64,000 bases of DNA from Lysobacter antibioticus. Lineage in GTDB: Bacteria > Pseudomonadota > Gammaproteobacteria > Xanthomonadales > Xanthomonadaceae. Under the pieces are notes generated by a model that made no database searches, was not told the DNA's origin, and saw only the letters and a list, made by a program, of their open reading frames with translations. This document shows positions 45,801 through 53,796 of this stretch, piece by piece. The stretch's first letter is position 1; the number at the start of each line of letters is the position of its first letter. The stretch lies in contig NZ_JMTZ01000022.1 in the NCBI RefSeq assembly GCF_000731095.1, positions 1 through 64,000 on the forward strand, written 5' to 3'. The position numbers and the translations under genes were made by a program.

Positions 45801-46340
45801 TTTCTTCAGGTCGTCGTCGGCGTAGCGGCGCAGTGCCGTCAGCTGACGGATCGCCTCGCTGTCGCCGGCCTTGGCGCCATTCTTATTGGACAGCGCGATG
45901 CGCAGGATCGGCTCGGTCGAGGGATTGAAACGCAGCAGCACCGGCTTCTTGGCTTCCAGCGGCAACTGCACGATTTCCATCTTGTCGCGCACCTCCAGGC
46001 TGGCCTGGTCCATGTCGGTGCCCCAGGCGAACTCGAGCACGACGTCGCTCTGGCCGGTGCGCGAGACCGACTTGAGCTTGCGCAAGCCCTTGACCACGCC
46101 GACCGCCTCTTCCAGCGGTTCGGAGATCAGGGTTTCGATTTCGGTCGGCGCCGCGCCGGTGTACTCGGTGCGCACGGTCAAGGTCGGATAACTCAGATCC
46201 GGCAGCAGGTTGACCTTGAGGCTGTTCAGCGCAATCAGGCCGAACAGCAGGAAAGTGATCGTCACCATCGCCACGGTGACGCGGCGGCGGGTGGAAAACT
46301 CCACCAAGTTGAAGGACGTCGTGTCCGAAGGCTGAGCCAC
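42849..46340 (-). CDS. RND efflux permease B with Ala-rich insertion
   Basis: 1163-residue RND transporter, about 120 residues longer than usual. Motifs include LGGLALATGLVVDDSIVVLESI and GLILLVGLVVKNAIILIDKV. Two insertions explain the length: an Ala/Ser-rich stretch at residues ~266-312 (GGNAAADAAAEMARVAAASG…) inside the first periplasmic loop, and an extended cytoplasmic/membrane segment before the second half (HPRWQPRNRLLKVLAWPPYA…VVGPVMGKASDLA). It is different in sequence from permease A, so the pair may form a heteromeric pump like MdtB-MdtC. Confidence 0.9.
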   Translation of the reverse strand: MAQPSDTTSFNLVEFSTRRRVTVAMVTITFLLFGLIALNSLKVNLLPDLSYPTLTVRTEYTGAAPTEIETLISEPLEEAVGVVKGLRKLKSVSRTGQSDVVLEFAWGTDMDQASLEVRDKMEIVQLPLEAKKPVLLRFNPSTEPILRIALSNKNGAKAGDSEAIRQLTALRRYADDDLKKKLEPVDGVAAVKVGGGLEDEIQVDIDQQKISQLNLPIDTVIQRLKQENINISGGRLEEGAQRYLVRTVNEFASVPEIREMLVTTQKAGGNAAADAAAEMARVAAASGSADAMAAAASVQSASSGEQSTAAGGKPVRLKDIAEVRQSFKEREAIIRLGGTEAVELAIYKEGDANTVATADAIQERLKQIKEQIPPDVELTTIDDQSQFIRHAIADVKKDAVIGGFLAVLIIFLFLRDGWSTFVIGLSLPVSIIATFFFMDRLGLSLNVMSLGGLALATGLVVDDSIVVLESIAKARERGLGILEAAVTGTREVSMAVVASTLTTIAVFLPLVFVEGIAGQLFRDQALTVALAIGISLIVSMTLIPMLSALRGRPTLGFQEEAPHPRWQPRNRLLKVLAWPPYAIATAVRGTFFGIAWAVTRVWRVLGAVVGPVMGKASDLAMAPYERAERGYLKLLPAAMGHRVLVLGLAGAAFVATLAAVPLLGADLIPQLAQDRFDMTVKLPPGTPLRETDRLVREIQEKHAKDPGIHAWFGVSGSGTRLDANPTESGENIGKITVVMADGGSKEIEAEETERLRRTMQGHPGAQVDFARPQLFSFSTPLEIELRGQDLETIQRAGQHMAKLLRGSPHFADVKSTVEQGFPEIQIRFDQDRAGAFGLATRDIADVVVKKVRGDVATRYSFRDRKIDVLVRARESDRASIDSIRRLIVNPGSNRPVTLESVADVVATSGPSEIHRADQVRVAIVSSNLRDIDLGGAIAEVQKLVREQPLSAEVRMHIGGQGEELQQSINSLLFAFGLAIFLVYLVMASQFESLLHPFVILFTIPLALVGAVLALLLTRSAVSVVVFIGLILLVGLVVKNAIILIDKVNQLREHGMPKREALIEGARSRLRPIIMTTLCTLFGFLPLAIATGEGAEVRSPMAITVIGGLLVSTLLTLVVIPVVYDLLDRRGDEYYRNRVRKAEREARVAADKIGHDNDPLAEAH

Positions 46341-46371
46341 AGTCAGTCCCCACGTTCATAAAGGTTGCGAA

Positions 46372-46396
46372 CGACGCGACCGCAGCGGTCGCGTCG
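46372..46396. other. Long hairpin between adaptor and permease genes
   Basis: Twelve-base perfect inverted repeat CGACGCGACCGC / GCGGTCGCGTCG with a 1-base centre, in the 74-base gap between the adaptor and permease B. No T-run follows, so it may act as an mRNA processing or stabilising hairpin that sets the ratio of adaptor to permeases. Confidence 0.5.
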
Positions 46397-46414
46397 GGCT
46401 GCGGCCGCGCCGGC

Positions 46415-47563
46415 TTACTGCTTGGCAGCGGGGCCGGTGGCGGCGCTGGCGACGGCCTTGGGCTGGGCCGTATTGATCAACTGCACCTCGGTGCCTTCGC
46501 GCAACGCGGTCTTGCCCGCGACCACGACCTGGTCGCCGAGCTTGAGGCCGTTGCGGACCTCGGCCCAGGCGCCGTCGAGATAGCCCAGCTTGACCGGGAC
46601 GCGCGCGACCTTCTTGCCGCGCACCACGAACACCGCCGGGTCGCCCTCGTCGTCGAGCAGCGCCGCACGCGGCACGACCAGCGCGTCGGCACGATTGTCG
46701 TAATCGATGCGCAGGCGGCCGAACATGCCGGGCTGCAGCGTGCCGCCGCCTTCGAAGGCGCAGATCACCCGGAACGTGCCACTGCCGGAATCGACCACCG
46801 GGGCGACGCGGTCGACCGTGCCGGTGAAGACCTTGCCGGGCATGGCATCGACCTGCATCTGCACCGGCAAGCCCGCTTTCAGCGTGGCCAGCTCGCGCTC
46901 GGGCACGTTGAGCGTGGCCTCCAGGCGCGAGGTGTCGACGATGCGGATGATCGGCGAGTTGATCTGGACGAAGTTGCCGGTCTTGATCGAACGCGAGGCG
47001 ACGATGCCCGAGATCGGCGCTTCGACCTTGGCGTAGGACAACTCCAGGTTCGCCATGCGATTGGCGGCGCGGGCGTTCTCCAGGTCGTAGCGCAGTTGGT
47101 CGTTGTCGTTGGCGCTGAGCAGGCGTTGTTCGGCCAGTTGCTTGGAGCGGGCGTAGTTGGCCTCGAGCTTGCGCATGGTGGCGTTGGTCTGGGCGGCCTG
47201 CAGCTCGGCGCGCGCCGAGTCGAGCCGGACCAGGATTTGGCCGGCCTGCACGTGCTGGCCTTCCTCGACCATCACCGCGAGCGCCACGCCCGAGGTCTTG
47301 GCCACCACCTGTGATTCGGCCCGCGCCTCCAGCGGCGCAGTACCGGTGTAGCTGGCCGCGATCGCGCGCCGCGTCGCCTGGGCGACCTCGACCGGAACCG
47401 CTTCCGATGCTTTGTCCTTGGCTTCCTTGGCCTGCGCTTCCGCAGCGCCGGCGCCGCCCTTGCAGGCCGACAGGCCGAGCACACAGGCCAGGGCCAGGGC
47501 GGCGACTGCCACCGTGCCGCCCATTGCCGGACCGCTCTTGCGGATATTGGTGAGTTGACGCAT
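46415..47563 (-). CDS. RND efflux periplasmic adaptor lipoprotein
   Basis: 382-residue membrane-fusion protein. The ATG at 47563 (MRQLTNIRKSG) is preferred to a TTG five codons upstream. The signal sequence ends in the lipobox LSAC followed by KGG. The lipoyl half-motifs SYTGTAPLEARAESQVVAKT and ELSYAKVEAPISGIVASRSI enclose a coiled-coil hairpin (AQTNATMRKLEANYARSKQLA). The beta-barrel domain has NVPERELATLKAGLPVQMQV. It heads the three-gene operon; no outer-membrane factor (TolC-like) gene is present, so it must use one encoded elsewhere. Confidence 0.92.
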   Translation of the reverse strand: MRQLTNIRKSGPAMGGTVAVAALALACVLGLSACKGGAGAAEAQAKEAKDKASEAVPVEVAQATRRAIAASYTGTAPLEARAESQVVAKTSGVALAVMVEEGQHVQAGQILVRLDSARAELQAAQTNATMRKLEANYARSKQLAEQRLLSANDNDQLRYDLENARAANRMANLELSYAKVEAPISGIVASRSIKTGNFVQINSPIIRIVDTSRLEATLNVPERELATLKAGLPVQMQVDAMPGKVFTGTVDRVAPVVDSGSGTFRVICAFEGGGTLQPGMFGRLRIDYDNRADALVVPRAALLDDEGDPAVFVVRGKKVARVPVKLGYLDGAWAEVRNGLKLGDQVVVAGKTALREGTEVQLINTAQPKAVASAATGPAAKQ

Positions 47564-47610
47564 TCGAGACGACCCCAAGCTCTAGTTTTTTCGTCGGTTA
47601 CCGGTCGTAT

Positions 47611-47640
47611 GCCGGTGTTGTATATAGGTATATCACCGGC
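47611..47640. promoter_or_regulatory. Candidate operator/promoter of the RND operon
   Basis: Seven-base arms GCCGGTG and CACCGGC enclose an AT-rich core holding ATATA-GG-TATAT, itself an inverted repeat. It is 48-77 bases upstream of the adaptor start on the minus strand, and the AT-rich core could supply the -10 box. The rest of the 337-base gap 47564-47900 shows nothing I can name. Confidence 0.45.
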
Positions 47641-47900
47641 CCTGAAAACCACCATCCGCCGAAGGTAATGGTGACTGGAGCCATGCATTTATTCTGAGGC
47701 ACGGTTAGCGCGAGCGATGCCGATCGCGCGCCTGCGGCGGCCTCGGGCGGCGCGCCAGCGCCACCCGCCGAGTATGGATGCGCTCAAGGACGACTTCGTT
47801 GCAGTCGCATGGCCGGCTATACTCGCCGACTTATGCGCGGCTCCGGCCCTGCACAGCCAGCCACCACCTTTCGCTAGCCATTCGAGATTGCGGACTAGAC

Positions 47901-48302
47901 ATGATGCGACCGCTGATGACCGCCGCCTGCTTTGCCCTGACCCTGGCCGCCATGACGGCGCACGCCGAGGAACCCGCCAAGGCGCCGGCCCCCACCGCCG
48001 CCGCCGCCATTCCGGCGCCCTCGGCCACTCCGGCCGCCGCGCCGGCCATCAAGGGCAGTGCCGAGACCGGCCGCCAACTGACCTATACCTGCCAGGGCTG
48101 CCACGGCGTCACCGGCTACAAGAACGCGTACCCGAACTATCACGTTCCCAAGATCGTCGGGCAGTCGCCGGAATACCTGACGAATGCGCTGACCGAATAC
48201 AAGAAAGGCACGCGCAAGCACCCGACGATGCAGGCCCAGGCTCAGAGCTTCTCTGACCAGGACATCGCCGATATCGCCGCCTTCCTTTCCAGCGCCAAGT
48301 GA
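47901..48302 (+). CDS. Periplasmic class I cytochrome c
   Basis: 133-residue exported c-type cytochrome. The start at 47901 gives the signal peptide MMRPLMTAACFALTLAAMTAHA. A Pro/Ala-rich linker leads to the haem site CQGCH and a C-terminal Met-containing segment (HPTMQAQAQSFSDQDIADIAAFL). It resembles one half of a cytochrome c4. A second mono-haem cytochrome follows 8 bases later, so the two may act together as electron carriers to a terminal oxidase or nitrogen-oxide reductase. Confidence 0.88.
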   Translation: MMRPLMTAACFALTLAAMTAHAEEPAKAPAPTAAAAIPAPSATPAAAPAIKGSAETGRQLTYTCQGCHGVTGYKNAYPNYHVPKIVGQSPEYLTNALTEYKKGTRKHPTMQAQAQSFSDQDIADIAAFLSSAK

Positions 48303-48310
48303 GCCGCCCC

Positions 48311-48766
48311 ATGACGAACTCCAGCTTCTTCAAGAGCGGCCTCGCCATCGCCCTGTTCTCGGTCCTGACCCTCGCCGCCTGCTCGCAGGGCGGTGAAGTC
48401 CCGGCCGGCCATTCTTCGGCCGACCGCGACGCCGGCCATACTTCGTCGTCGGCGGGCCTGCCGGCCGGCAACGTCGCCGCGGGCGAGAAGCTCGCCAGCG
48501 TCAAGGGCAAGGCCACCGGCCAGTCCTGCGTCGACTGCCACGGCGCCGAAGGCAATGCGCCGATCGACCCGACCTACCCGAAGCTCGCCGGCCAGTACCA
48601 CGATTACATCGCGCACTCGCTGCAGATGTACCGCGATGGCGACCGCGAGCACCCGCTGATGTCGAGCCAGGCCAAGGATCTGAACGATCAACAGATCGCC
48701 GATCTCTCCGCCTACTTCGGTTCGCGCCAGAAAAGCCAACTGCGCGACCTGCACGGCATCCACTGA
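48311..48766 (+). CDS. Cytochrome c lipoprotein
   Basis: 151-residue mono-haem cytochrome. The N-terminus (MTNSSFFKSGLAIALFSVLTLAACSQGG) ends in a lipobox LAAC, so it is probably membrane-tethered. Haem binds at CVDCHGAEGN; the axial Met is likely in HPLMSSQAKDLNDQQIADLSAYF. A GTG at 48299 is an alternative start. It is paralogous in layout to the preceding cytochrome (same C-terminal 'HP-M...DQ-IAD-AF/Y' pattern), suggesting a gene duplication with different anchoring. A terminator follows. Confidence 0.88.
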   Translation: MTNSSFFKSGLAIALFSVLTLAACSQGGEVPAGHSSADRDAGHTSSSAGLPAGNVAAGEKLASVKGKATGQSCVDCHGAEGNAPIDPTYPKLAGQYHDYIAHSLQMYRDGDREHPLMSSQAKDLNDQQIADLSAYFGSRQKSQLRDLHGIH

Positions 48767-48803
48767 GCCGTCGCGCGGCCTCGCCGCGCAGTCGATCAGA
48801 CAC

Positions 48804-48835
48804 AAACGGCCCGCATCAGCGGGCCGTTTTCGTTT
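48804..48835 (+). terminator. Rho-independent terminator of the cytochrome pair
   Basis: Eleven-base stem AAACGGCCCGC / GCGGGCCGTTT with an ATCA loop, followed by TCGTTT. Confidence 0.85.
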
Positions 48836-48949
48836 GCGGCGGCATTTGCGAAAGAGCCGCTGCGGCCCGCAGCCCTGGCGAACTGCGCTACCGCGACAAC
48901 TAGCGCAGCCCAGCCCTCTGGAACCAGGCATCCAATCCAGCGACCGCCT

Positions 48950-50677
48950 TCACCCGCCCGGCGGCGGCCGCACGCTGCCGTTGTCTTCCTGCAGATGCGG
49001 CTTGAACGGGATATCCGGCGGCGGGCGCGCGGTGGCCGGTTGTTCGTTGAGGTTCGGGTCGTTGATCCCGCAACTGCCGCCGAGCATCAGCAGGGCGACC
49101 GAACACTGGATGCTTTTGCCCTTGCTGCCCGGGATCGGAATCATCACCGTCTGCACGCTGCGCCGGACCCACTCGGCCAGCAGGGTCTCGTTCGGGCGCC
49201 AGTACTTGTCGAGCGCGGTCGGCTCGTAATCGGTGGGCTTGCGCCGCAACCAGGTGCCGGCGCGGTCGAGGTCCTTGATCTCGGCGGTGATCGTGCCCGG
49301 CGGTTTGCCCGGCGAAGCCGAGCCCGGCGCATCGGCCAGACGCACGCTGCCGTCGCTGTTGTACAGGCCCGGCGTGTCGCCGCGCTGACCGCCGGGCTGG
49401 TTGCGGGTGGAATCGCCCCAATCGTCGCCGCGCTTCGGCGACGACCAGGTCCCGGGCGCGGGCGTCGGTTTCGGGCCGGCGCCGGCGGTCGCCGCCGGCG
49501 GGCTCGAACTCGCGGCCGGGGCCGAACTCGAGGCGGCGGGCTTGGAACTGGACACGTTGGAGCTGGACGCGCTTGCCGGCGCGCTGGTGGCGGTCGCAGC
49601 AGAGGCCGGAAACGGCGGCGCAGCCGGCGCGGTGCTCGGCGACGGCGCGGTCGAGGCGGCCGCGGACGGCGTGGGGATGTCGGCGATGCGCACCTGCGGC
49701 GCGGTCGAACGCAGCTGCGGCGCCGCGATCGATGGCGTCGGCAACTCGCGCACCGGCACCCGCGACAGCGGCGCAGGCACGTCGCGCACGCTCACTTCGC
49801 GCGGCTGCACCGCGATGCTCGGCGCGGCGATCTCGCGCTGCGGCAATTCGCGCGCGATCGGCTGCACCGGCGCCGGCACGTCGAGCGACGGCACCGGCTG
49901 GGTCTTGGCTTCGAGTTGCGGCACGCGCGGGATGTCGTCGAGGCGGCGACGCGTCGGCGGCAACACGAAGATCTGCGGCGAATCCGGCACTTCCTTGCTG
50001 ACCATCACCGGTTGCTCGACGGTCGGCGCCGGCAGTTGCGGTTCGGGCACGTCGCGCTGCGGCACCTCGGGCAAGGTCGCCTGCAGTTCCGGGGTCGGCA
50101 AGGGCGCATCCGCCGCCAGTTGCGGCGGCGAAGGCTCGGCCGGGGCCGGCTGTTGCTGGGTGGGCTGTTGCGCTTGCGGTGTCTCGGCCTGCGGCTGGTC
50201 GCTCGGCTGCTGCGAGCCGCCGCCGGGTTCCTTCGGCGTGCCCTCGCCGATGTATTCGATCATGGTGACGTTCTCGCCTTCCGGCGGCGGCCGGGTGGCG
50301 AAGAACTGCAGATACATCAGCCAGATCAGCAGGCCGGCGACGAAGATATGCCAGACCAGCGAGAACGCGCCGGCGATCCAGCGCAGCCAGCGCTCCTCGC
50401 GCTCCGGCGGTTGCCATTGCTGACGCCACAGAGTCGCGAAGGCCTGCCAACGGTTGAGCATGGCCGCGCGCGGCGGCGGTTGCGCCAAGGGCCGCTGCGC
50501 GATCACCGCGACCAACGCGTCCGAAGTCGCGCCGGTTACCGCGCCGCTGCATTCCTGCAACGACTCCAGCCAGCTTTGCCAGCCCGCCGGGAATTCGCCC
50601 GGCGGGGGCGAATCGCGCCGCATGGAAAGCCGCAACCGGCGTTGCAGTGCTTCGATGACGGAGGCGGCGGTGGGCAT
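48950..50677 (-). CDS. Transmembrane repetitive protein, function unknown
   Basis: 575-residue protein. A cytoplasmic head of ~100 residues has Arg-rich helices (MPTAASVIEALQRRLRL). One membrane segment follows (GAFSLVWHIFVAGLLIWLMY), then about 350 residues dominated by Pro, Gln, Val and Ala with recurring P-x-V-x-x-R-x-x-P-like steps. Next is a Ser/Ala-rich stretch with an A-S-S-S repeat, and a compact C-terminal domain with three Cys-containing or hydrophobic strands (VQTVMIPIPGSKGKSIQCSV, LLMLGGSCGINDPN). The layout recalls TonB (anchor, Pro-rich spanner, C-terminal domain), but the C-terminal domain is not TonB-like. Xanthomonads have similar proteins under this name. It is 19 bases downstream of nfuA. 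Confidence 0.72.
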   Translation of the reverse strand: MPTAASVIEALQRRLRLSMRRDSPPPGEFPAGWQSWLESLQECSGAVTGATSDALVAVIAQRPLAQPPPRAAMLNRWQAFATLWRQQWQPPEREERWLRWIAGAFSLVWHIFVAGLLIWLMYLQFFATRPPPEGENVTMIEYIGEGTPKEPGGGSQQPSDQPQAETPQAQQPTQQQPAPAEPSPPQLAADAPLPTPELQATLPEVPQRDVPEPQLPAPTVEQPVMVSKEVPDSPQIFVLPPTRRRLDDIPRVPQLEAKTQPVPSLDVPAPVQPIARELPQREIAAPSIAVQPREVSVRDVPAPLSRVPVRELPTPSIAAPQLRSTAPQVRIADIPTPSAAASTAPSPSTAPAAPPFPASAATATSAPASASSSNVSSSKPAASSSAPAASSSPPAATAGAGPKPTPAPGTWSSPKRGDDWGDSTRNQPGGQRGDTPGLYNSDGSVRLADAPGSASPGKPPGTITAEIKDLDRAGTWLRRKPTDYEPTALDKYWRPNETLLAEWVRRSVQTVMIPIPGSKGKSIQCSVALLMLGGSCGINDPNLNEQPATARPPPDIPFKPHLQEDNGSVRPPPGG

Positions 50678-50696
50678 AGGCTGCGCCGCGCCGGAA

Positions 50697-51293
50697 TCAG
50701 GCGGCGGTGTCTCGAGGGATGTACGGCGCGTCACCGGTCTCGTGATCGGTGGCGTCGCGTACCGCGGTCACGCCCGGCACCTTGGTCATCAAGGTGGTTT
50801 CGATGCCCTGCTTGAGGGTCACGTCGGCCATGCCGCAACCGTGGCAGCCGCCGCCGAAGCGCAGCACGACCACGCCGTCGGCGGTCACTTCCTGCACCGA
50901 GACATGGCCGCGGTGCTGGGCGAGCTGCGGGTTGACCTCGTGTTCGACCACCCAGCGCACCCGCTCGACCAGCGAGGCCGAATCGGTCGGCGCCTCGCCC
51001 TTGATCTTGGGCGCGCGGATCTGCAACTGGCCGCCGGTGGCCTTGACCTCGTAATCGATCTCCGCGCCGTCCAGGTACTGCACGCTGTCGGCGCGCAGCC
51101 ACAGGGTGAAGCCCTCGCAATCCACCGCCCATTCGTCGCCGGCCAGATCGGCCGGTTCGGCGAACTCCAGGCGCACGTCGGCGCGCGGCGTGCCCGGATG
51201 CACCGCCGACAGCCGCACTCCGAGCCCCGGCAGGGCCTCGCGCTCGAGGAGTTTGCGGAAGTGGGTTTGCGCGGATTCGGAAATATTGATCAT
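50697..51293 (-). CDS. nfuA: Fe-S biogenesis protein NfuA
   Basis: 198-residue iron-sulfur carrier. An A-type-like N-terminal domain ([19 protein letters not shown] ... [21 protein letters not shown]) precedes the Nfu domain with the cluster ligands in [19 protein letters not shown]. The N-terminal domain lacks the A-type Cys residues, as is normal in NfuA. It delivers 4Fe-4S clusters to target enzymes, especially under stress. It is divergent from the pterin dehydratase gene and upstream of the transmembrane repetitive protein. Confidence 0.94.
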   Translation of the reverse strand: MINISESAQTHFRKLLEREALPGLGVRLSAVHPGTPRADVRLEFAEPADLAGDEWAVDCEGFTLWLRADSVQYLDGAEIDYEVKATGGQLQIRAPKIKGEAPTDSASLVERVRWVVEHEVNPQLAQHRGHVSVQEVTADGVVVLRFGGGCHGCGMADVTLKQGIETTLMTKVPGVTAVRDATDHETGDAPYIPRDTAA

Positions 51294-51436
51294 CGGGCTA
51301 TTCTAACGGGGTCAGCACGGCATGAAGCCGTGCATGCATCCTACGACCGTCGGCGATACGATTCCGTTCATGGAAGGCGGTCGCGGCGCAGAAACAACGC
51401 CGCGGCGCCATCGCCGGGCCGCCAGGAGTCCGCAGC

Positions 51437-51778
51437 ATGAACGATCTCATCCCGCTTTCTCAGGCTCATTGCATCGCCCGCCGCGGCAGCGAGCACCGGC
51501 TCAGCGAAGCCCGGGTCCGCGAACTGCTGCCCGAGGTGCCGGGCTGGGAGCTCGCCGAAGACGGACATGCCCTCACCCGGACCTTCCGTTTCGACGACTA
51601 TTATCGAACGATGGCTTTCGTGAACGCCCTGGCCTTCATGGCCAATCGCGAAGACCATCATCCCGATCTCGGCGTCCACTACGACCGTTGTGTGGTGCGG
51701 TATTCGACCCACGATGTCGGTGGCCTGAGCGAGAACGACTTCATCTGCGCGGCCAAGGCCGACGCTCTGACCGGTTGA
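51437..51778 (+). CDS. Pterin-4a-carbinolamine dehydratase
   Basis: 113-residue enzyme that dehydrates 4a-hydroxytetrahydropterin, recycling the cofactor of phenylalanine hydroxylase. The active-site pattern is complete: [33 protein letters not shown]. It begins [20 protein letters not shown]. No phenylalanine hydroxylase gene is in the window. It is 7 bases before the TonB-like lipoprotein and probably co-transcribed. Confidence 0.93.
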   Translation: MNDLIPLSQAHCIARRGSEHRLSEARVRELLPEVPGWELAEDGHALTRTFRFDDYYRTMAFVNALAFMANREDHHPDLGVHYDRCVVRYSTHDVGGLSENDFICAAKADALTG

Positions 51779-51785
51779 TCCCGCC

Positions 51786-52202
51786 ATGAACCCAATCCGC
51801 AGCAACTCCCGCCTCTCGCCGCGTCTGCTCCCGGTAATCGGCGCCGCTCTGCTCGCTCTGGTCGCCGCCGGCTGCGGCGAACGCGCCGCGGATGCGCCGA
51901 TCATTCCATCCACGCCGCTGCGCGCGGTCGACACGCCGCCGCCGGATTACCCGCAGGAGATCGGTTGCGACCAGATCGGCGGCAAGGTCGTGCTGCAGCT
52001 CAGCGTCGGCCCGGACGGCAAGCCGAAGAAAGTCGACGTGCTCGAAAGCAGCCGCACCCCGGCGCTGGACCAGGCCGCGATCAAGGGCGTGCAGCGTTGG
52101 CGCTTCGAAGCCGCGACCCGCAACGGCAAGCCGGTGTCCACCGACATCCAGGTTCCGGTGACCTTCCACTCGCCGGCGACACGCCCGGAGCATTGCGGCT
52201 GA
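51786..52202 (+). CDS. TonB C-terminal-domain lipoprotein
   Basis: 138-residue exported protein. The signal sequence ends in LVAAGCGERA, a lipobox. The mature part is a single TonB C-terminal domain: PPDYPQEIGCDQIGGKVVLQ, VGPDGKPKKVDVLESSRTPA, QRWRFEAATRNGKPVSTDIQ. There is no membrane anchor-plus-Pro-rich linker, so it cannot span the periplasm like true TonB. Two Cys (in IGCDQIGG and the final EHCG) could form a disulfide. Its role is unknown, perhaps partner binding at the membrane. Confidence 0.85.
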   Translation: MNPIRSNSRLSPRLLPVIGAALLALVAAGCGERAADAPIIPSTPLRAVDTPPPDYPQEIGCDQIGGKVVLQLSVGPDGKPKKVDVLESSRTPALDQAAIKGVQRWRFEAATRNGKPVSTDIQVPVTFHSPATRPEHCG

Positions 52203-52233
52203 GGCCACTGGCGCAGTAAATCCAGCCAGACGA

Positions 52234-52257
52234 CAACGCCGGCCTGAGCCGGCGTTG
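52234..52257. terminator. Bidirectional hairpin between tonB-like gene and rluC
   Basis: Ten-base perfect stem CAACGCCGGC / GCCGGCGTTG with a CTGA loop, between convergent genes; TTCGTTC follows on the plus strand. Confidence 0.6.
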
Positions 52258-52353
52258 TTCGTTCGGAGCCGCCGCATCAGGCCGGAGCGCCCGGTACCGA
52301 AGCCTGATCCCCGTACCGCTCCCCGCAGGCAGCGACTGCGCGGGGACTTCGGC

Positions 52354-53310
52354 TCAGCCCAGGCGATCCAGCACTTCGACCAGCTCCGGAGCCAGCGGCG
52401 CGTTGAGCAGATACGGCTCGCGGCCGCCGTCGAGGGCGAACTCCAGGGTCGAGGCGTGCAGGAACAGGCGCTTGAGACCGGCCTGCTCGCGCAGGCGCTT
52501 GTTGGCCTCGACTTCGCCGTACTTGTCGTCGCCGGCGACCGGATGGCCGATGTGCTGGGCATGCACGCGGATCTGGTGGGTGCGGCCGGTTTCGATCCGC
52601 ACCTCGCAATACGATTGCCCGCCGCGCCGTTCCAGCACTTTGAAGTGGCTCAGCGACGGCTTTCCGTCGCGGTGCACCTGGACATGGCGCTCGCCGCCCT
52701 GGCGCAGGCCGATGTGCAGGGCCGCGTCCACGCTCATCACGCCCTCGGGCATGCGCCCGGTCAGCAGCGCCAGATAGCGCTTGGCGATCCCGCCCTCTTC
52801 GCGCATCAAGGCCTGCATCTCGGTCAGCGCCGAACGCTTCTTGGCCACGATCAGCAGCCCGGAGGTGTCGCGGTCGAGCCGGTGCACCAGCTCCAGGGTC
52901 TGACCCGGGCGCAGCGCGCGCAGGGTCTCGATGGCGCCGAAACTGATCCCGCTGCCGCCGTGGCTGGCGACCCCGGAGGGCTTGTTCAGGGCGAGCAGGC
53001 GCGCGTCCTCGAACACGATCGCCGCGTCGAGGGCGTCCATGAACCCCTTCGGCGGGGTCGGCTTGTCGCCCTGTTCGCTGAGACGAACCGGCGGAATGCG
53101 CACCTCGTCGCCGGCCTCGAGCTTGCGCTCGGCCTTGGCGCGGCCGCCGTTCACGCGCACCTGGCCGGAGCGCACGAGCTTGTAGATCAAGGACCTGGGC
53201 GCACCTTTGAGTTGGCCCAGGAGGAAATTGTCGAGCCGTTGACCTTCACGATCTTCGGGTACACGCACCGTCCGTGCGCCGGTGTTACCGGAGTTTGCTG
53301 TCTGGGTCAT
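52354..53310 (-). CDS. rluC: 23S rRNA pseudouridine synthase RluC
   Basis: 318-residue enzyme that makes pseudouridine at positions 955, 2504 and 2580 of 23S rRNA in E. coli. An N-terminal S4 RNA-binding domain (GQRLDNFLLGQLKGAPRSLI) is followed by the RluA-type catalytic domain with HRLDRDTSGLLIVAK (catalytic Asp) and GRTHQIRVHAQHIGHPVAGD. Divergent from rne across 486 bases, the standard gammaproteobacterial arrangement. Confidence 0.95.
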   Translation of the reverse strand: MTQTANSGNTGARTVRVPEDREGQRLDNFLLGQLKGAPRSLIYKLVRSGQVRVNGGRAKAERKLEAGDEVRIPPVRLSEQGDKPTPPKGFMDALDAAIVFEDARLLALNKPSGVASHGGSGISFGAIETLRALRPGQTLELVHRLDRDTSGLLIVAKKRSALTEMQALMREEGGIAKRYLALLTGRMPEGVMSVDAALHIGLRQGGERHVQVHRDGKPSLSHFKVLERRGGQSYCEVRIETGRTHQIRVHAQHIGHPVAGDDKYGEVEANKRLREQAGLKRLFLHASTLEFALDGGREPYLLNAPLAPELVEVLDRLG

Positions 53311-53796
53311 CCCGAAGCGTTATCTGTTACACTCGCGACGCGAGATAAGGTTTTGATTTCGCTGGGAGTTGTACCCGACCGCGTCGCCTGACAAGCGTGC
53401 GGTTCGGTACGGGGCCGAAAGCCCCTCCCGCGATTCCGGTCCGCGTCTAACCACTGCCCACGGGGTAGCCATGTTAGCAGCGACGGACCGGCGGAACCGG
53501 CCAGCGCCCGATGGGTCAAACCGTCGAGATGAACACCCGTGCGGCGCCCAAGCACTCCGCTTGACGCGCCGCCGCCCGCCCCGAGCGACGTTCGCGTCGC
53601 CGGCCCCGAAAGAACCGAGTAGGTAAGAAGCGCTCCCGCGGCGTGCCGTGGTGATGTAGCGCTGGTAGTGGAGACCTCGCCGGCGCGCGGGCGGCCCGCA
53701 TTCGCTGCGGCCGACGATCGCGACGGCGAAGTCTCAGTTCCCAGATAGCGAAACGCCATGGCGTTCCGCGCGGTAGAGCGCGCGAGGAACGCAACA
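53311..53796 (+). promoter_or_regulatory. rne promoter and long 5' leader
   Basis: The gap of 486 bases between rluC and rne. An extended -10 box TGTTACACT (53325-53333) gives a likely start near 53340 and a leader of about 450 bases. Long leaders are known for rne of other gammaproteobacteria, where RNase E cuts its own leader to set its level. Several GC-rich complementary segments are visible (for example GGACCGGC with GGAACCGGCC near 53484-53500), but I could not derive a fold. No ORF is credible here. Confidence 0.55.

Noticed and set aside
53397-53740. A structured non-coding RNA such as rnpB in the rne leader
   Set aside because: I compared it by memory with the conserved parts of RNase P RNA and found none on either strand; it is better read as the rne 5' leader.
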